Shown here: in pieces, positions 62,901 to 64,000 of the stretch
How the letters are laid out: the number at the start of each line of letters is the position of its first letter
Position numbering within the stretch: the first letter of the stretch is position 1
NCBI RefSeq assembly: GCF_040807025.1
Contig: NC_090947.1
Span: 10,788,001-10,852,000, forward strand
DNA: 64,000 nt
Direction of reading: 5' to 3'
Source of the DNA: Struthio camelus
Lineage: Eukaryota > Chordata > Aves > Struthioniformes > Struthionidae
Translations under genes and position numbers: made by a program
Notes under the pieces: generated by a model
Told to the model about the DNA's origin: nothing
The model's database searches: none
The model's input: only the letters and a program-made list of their open reading frames with translations

Positions 62901-63654
62901 ATTGGAAGACATAAGTTTCTTTCTGTATTATGTTCAGGATGAAAAGTACTATTTGCGATCCCTGGGTGAAGATCCTAGAAAGGTGAGTTACCTCAAGTTG
63001 CAGTTCTAATATTGTAAAGCAGCTTAGGAATGTTTTAAGCCTGTTGTCATCTGCTGGCTGTGCAGTACAGGCATACAACTTGTTTATGGTCAGTTGGCCT
63101 GTGAATTTGACTGGATTTAGGTCAGAGTATTTAAACATGAGTGTCTAAAACAAGGTGCAGTTATACAAGAGCTTAGGCAGTTACTGAAGCCTTCACTTGC
63201 TGTTCTGTAGCTAATTGTTGTAAGGTAATATAAAGAGGTTTCTGATGGTCTCTTGGCTGCTTCAGTGCAATTTGTAGCACTTATAGTTCAAACCAGCTTT
63301 CTGGCAGTTCTTACTGCTGGTGACTGAGTCAACACTGAAAGGAGGATGACCATCAAAAAGCATTAATATTTCAGCACAGGCAAATAGCTGGAATGTTCTG
63401 AGGCTGTGCCTGAAGTTCCAGTCCTCTGTTCCCTATGATGAGAAGTGATAATAAGCTGCTTCCTTATTTTAATGTACGTATATGGCCTTCTAAGGGTTAT
63501 TTGCTTTTTGATTCAGGATATTGCAGATATCAAAAAGCAGTTTCCTATTTTGGCAGAAGATATTCAGATTCCAGAGTATTTTGAAAAAGAACAGTTTTTC
63601 TCTAGCGTCTTCCGCATCAGTTCAGCAGGATTGCAGCTGTGGACACACTATGAT
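56913..63654 (+). CDS. TYW5: TYW5, tRNA wybutosine hydroxylase (JmjC family); first five exons, gene runs off the right edge
   Basis: The exons are 56913-56999, 58482-58636, 61983-62052, 62938-62982 and 63517-63654, giving 495 nt and 165 codons so far, all joined in phase with GT-AG introns. TYW5 is an Fe(II)/2-oxoglutarate-dependent oxygenase. It hydroxylates wybutosine at position 37 of tRNA-Phe, next to the anticodon, to give hydroxywybutosine. The N-terminal part of the JmjC domain is present. The last visible codons include the HxD iron-binding motif, His163-Tyr164-Asp165, equivalent to His160 and Asp162 in the human enzyme. The third iron ligand (a later His) and the C-terminal half are outside the window, where the full protein should be about 315-320 residues. 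Introns 1-4 are 1482, 3346, 885 and 534 bp. The gene is head-to-head with MAIP1, the known vertebrate arrangement. Confidence 0.95.
57171..57231 (+). repeat. 19-bp exact direct repeat, 42 bp apart, with MYB-like TAACGG cores
   Basis: GTAACGGCCGCTGTGGGGG occurs at 57171-57189 and again at 57213-57231. Each copy holds a TAACGG core, and a third AACGG (CAACGG) lies at 57139-57144. These fit the YAACKG pattern bound by MYB proteins. The repeat lies in TYW5 intron 1, about 170 bp after exon 1, inside the CpG island. Confidence 0.8.
57488..57517 (+). other. Strong splice-acceptor-like sequence in TYW5 intron 1
   Basis: Nineteen consecutive T bases (57488-57506) are followed by ATTCCCCACAG, ending at 57517. 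This is a better-looking 3' splice site than those of the real exons. Candidate donors downstream include TTTAGgtatc near 57549 and AAAGgtactc near 57643. No family sequence matches the segment, so it is either a cryptic or alternative 5' exon or just a retro-derived T tract. Confidence 0.3.
57518..61413 (+). other. TYW5 introns 1 (end) and 2 (most): no other gene
   Basis: Apart from TYW5 exon 2, this stretch shows only unrecognised frames, the longest 139 codons at 59033-59452. Weak hints of old MIR-like sequence occur near 59.8 and 60.1 kb, but they are below what I would call. Confidence 0.6.
58482..58636 (+). CDS. TYW5: TYW5 exon 2 (residues 30-80 plus two bases of Arg81)
   Basis: The acceptor is CTTCCTTAG. 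The reading is [20 protein letters not shown], then [16 protein letters not shown], and it ends [10 protein letters not shown] plus AG before gtactt. The RKP-VVL-G motif and the KWTVDYLSQ and EVKIHV blocks are diagnostic of TYW5 within the JmjC family. The 155-nt length leaves two bases, completed by the A that opens exon 3. Confidence 0.95.
61414..61749 (+). mobile_element. CR1 LINE 3' end, sense to TYW5, in TYW5 intron 2
   Basis: The stretch follows the CR1 3'-terminal consensus. It starts at the AGGGGGATCTTATCAAT block, passes GACAAGAGGCAATGGGCAC (about 61504) and ACAGGTTGCCCAGAGAGG, and reaches GGTTGGACTAGATGGTCTCC. It ends in the typical short ATTCTGTG-type repeats (GATTCTGTGACTCTG). It is 5'-truncated, as nearly all CR1 copies are, and carries no reverse-transcriptase frame. 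A small internal loss replaces part of the segment around 61550. Confidence 0.92.
61983..62052 (+). CDS. TYW5: TYW5 exon 3 (end of Arg81, residues 82-104)
   Basis: The acceptor is TTTATGTTTCAG. The 70-nt exon completes Arg81 and reads [20 protein letters not shown] and then LSE, before the donor gtaatt. It matches the family's TLPFD--V-RA-E block. It lies about 230 bp after a sense-oriented CR1 fragment in intron 2. Confidence 0.94.
62938..62982 (+). CDS. TYW5: TYW5 exon 4 (residues 105-119)
   Basis: A 45-nt microexon, phase 0/0, reading [15 protein letters not shown] between TGTTCAG and gtgagt. All 15 residues fit the strongly conserved [12 protein letters not shown] block of the family. 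Confidence 0.95.
63517..63654 (+). CDS. TYW5: TYW5 exon 5 (residues 120-165) ending with the HxD iron-binding motif
   Basis: The acceptor is TTTGATTCAG and the donor is gtaagt. The 46 codons begin [12 protein letters not shown], continue through [16 protein letters not shown] and end THYD. His163 and Asp165 supply two of the three protein ligands for the active-site iron. The next exon, expected to open with a Val-Met-Asp-Asn-like segment, is not found in the remaining 346 bases. Confidence 0.95.
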
Positions 63655-64000
63655 GTAAGTAATTCATGTGTTTAGCATTAAATGTTGCAGATAACATTGC
63701 AGGACTGAAATACTAAGTAGCAAATCTCTATTGACAAAGATCTGTTATGAGAGACACTTTGCCTATGTTGAAACACTTAAATTACATCGTGTTCAGTGTA
63801 GTGGATTTTAAATAGAAGTCGTTTGTGGGCATAATATCATACTGATTTTATGTCTAATCCTGAAATTCCATACTTACAAGATTAAAAGTTGTTTGATTAA
63901 TTCTTGATTGTTTTATTTTGAATTTCAGTTAAAAATCCAAAACAAAGTCACTTTTATCATTTTTGTCTTCAAGATTACCTTCATTTTTCATTCTGAAGAC

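Noticed and set aside
1-64000. tRNA genes, rRNA, CRISPR arrays, endogenous retrovirus genes
   Set aside because: Scanning for T-loop wording (GGTTCGAATCC-like), regular spaced repeats and reverse-transcriptase or envelope-type frames gave nothing convincing.
63920-64000. Possible TYW5 exon 6 after the TTTCAG at about 63924-63929
   Set aside because: The following bases do not read as the expected continuation of the JmjC domain in any phase.

Overview
ORGANISM. This is nuclear DNA from an amniote, most likely a bird. The genes are split by GT-AG introns, most of the window is AT-rich with one sharp CpG island, and there is a recognisable CR1 retrotransposon 3' end. Scattered very old MIR-type SINE fragments and an amniote palindromic repeat are also present. 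Low repeat density and short introns (0.5-3.3 kb) favour a bird over a turtle or crocodilian, but I cannot name the species. There is nothing prokaryotic, viral or CRISPR-like here. LAYOUT. Roughly 1-49,100 is a long stretch with no gene I can recognise on either strand. It holds degraded SINE and palindromic-repeat fragments, a possible old CR1 tail, a few low-complexity tracts, and some motif-rich spots that look like candidate regulatory DNA. From 49,273 to 56,577 on the minus strand is a complete five-exon coding region for MAIP1 (251 residues), the mitochondrial matrix AAA peptidase interacting protein. Around 56,090-57,260 is a CpG island, and the 335 bp between the two start codons is a head-to-head promoter. 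From 56,913 to the right edge on the plus strand are the first five exons of TYW5 (165 residues shown), the JmjC-type tRNA wybutosine hydroxylase. They end just after the HxD iron-binding motif, and the rest of the gene lies beyond the window. HOW THE GENES RELATE. The two genes share a promoter but not a pathway. MAIP1 works in mitochondria on insertion and protection of EMRE, a subunit of the calcium uniporter. TYW5 hydroxylates the hypermodified base wybutosine at position 37 of tRNA-Phe. The head-to-head TYW5/MAIP1 pair is the known vertebrate arrangement (human 2q33.1), where SPATS2L follows beyond MAIP1. The gene-free left part therefore corresponds to the MAIP1-SPATS2L interval. I looked for SPATS2L coding exons and found none. 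CONFIDENCE. Exon boundaries of both genes were set by matching GT/AG sites, reading-phase continuity across every junction, and the protein family pattern, and they are close to certain. The repeat calls rest on remembered consensus patterns and would need a repeat-library search. I did not find a new biological system. The best leads are regulatory: an octamer pair, a spaced MYB-like repeat in TYW5 intron 1, and a duplicated TAATTA element.
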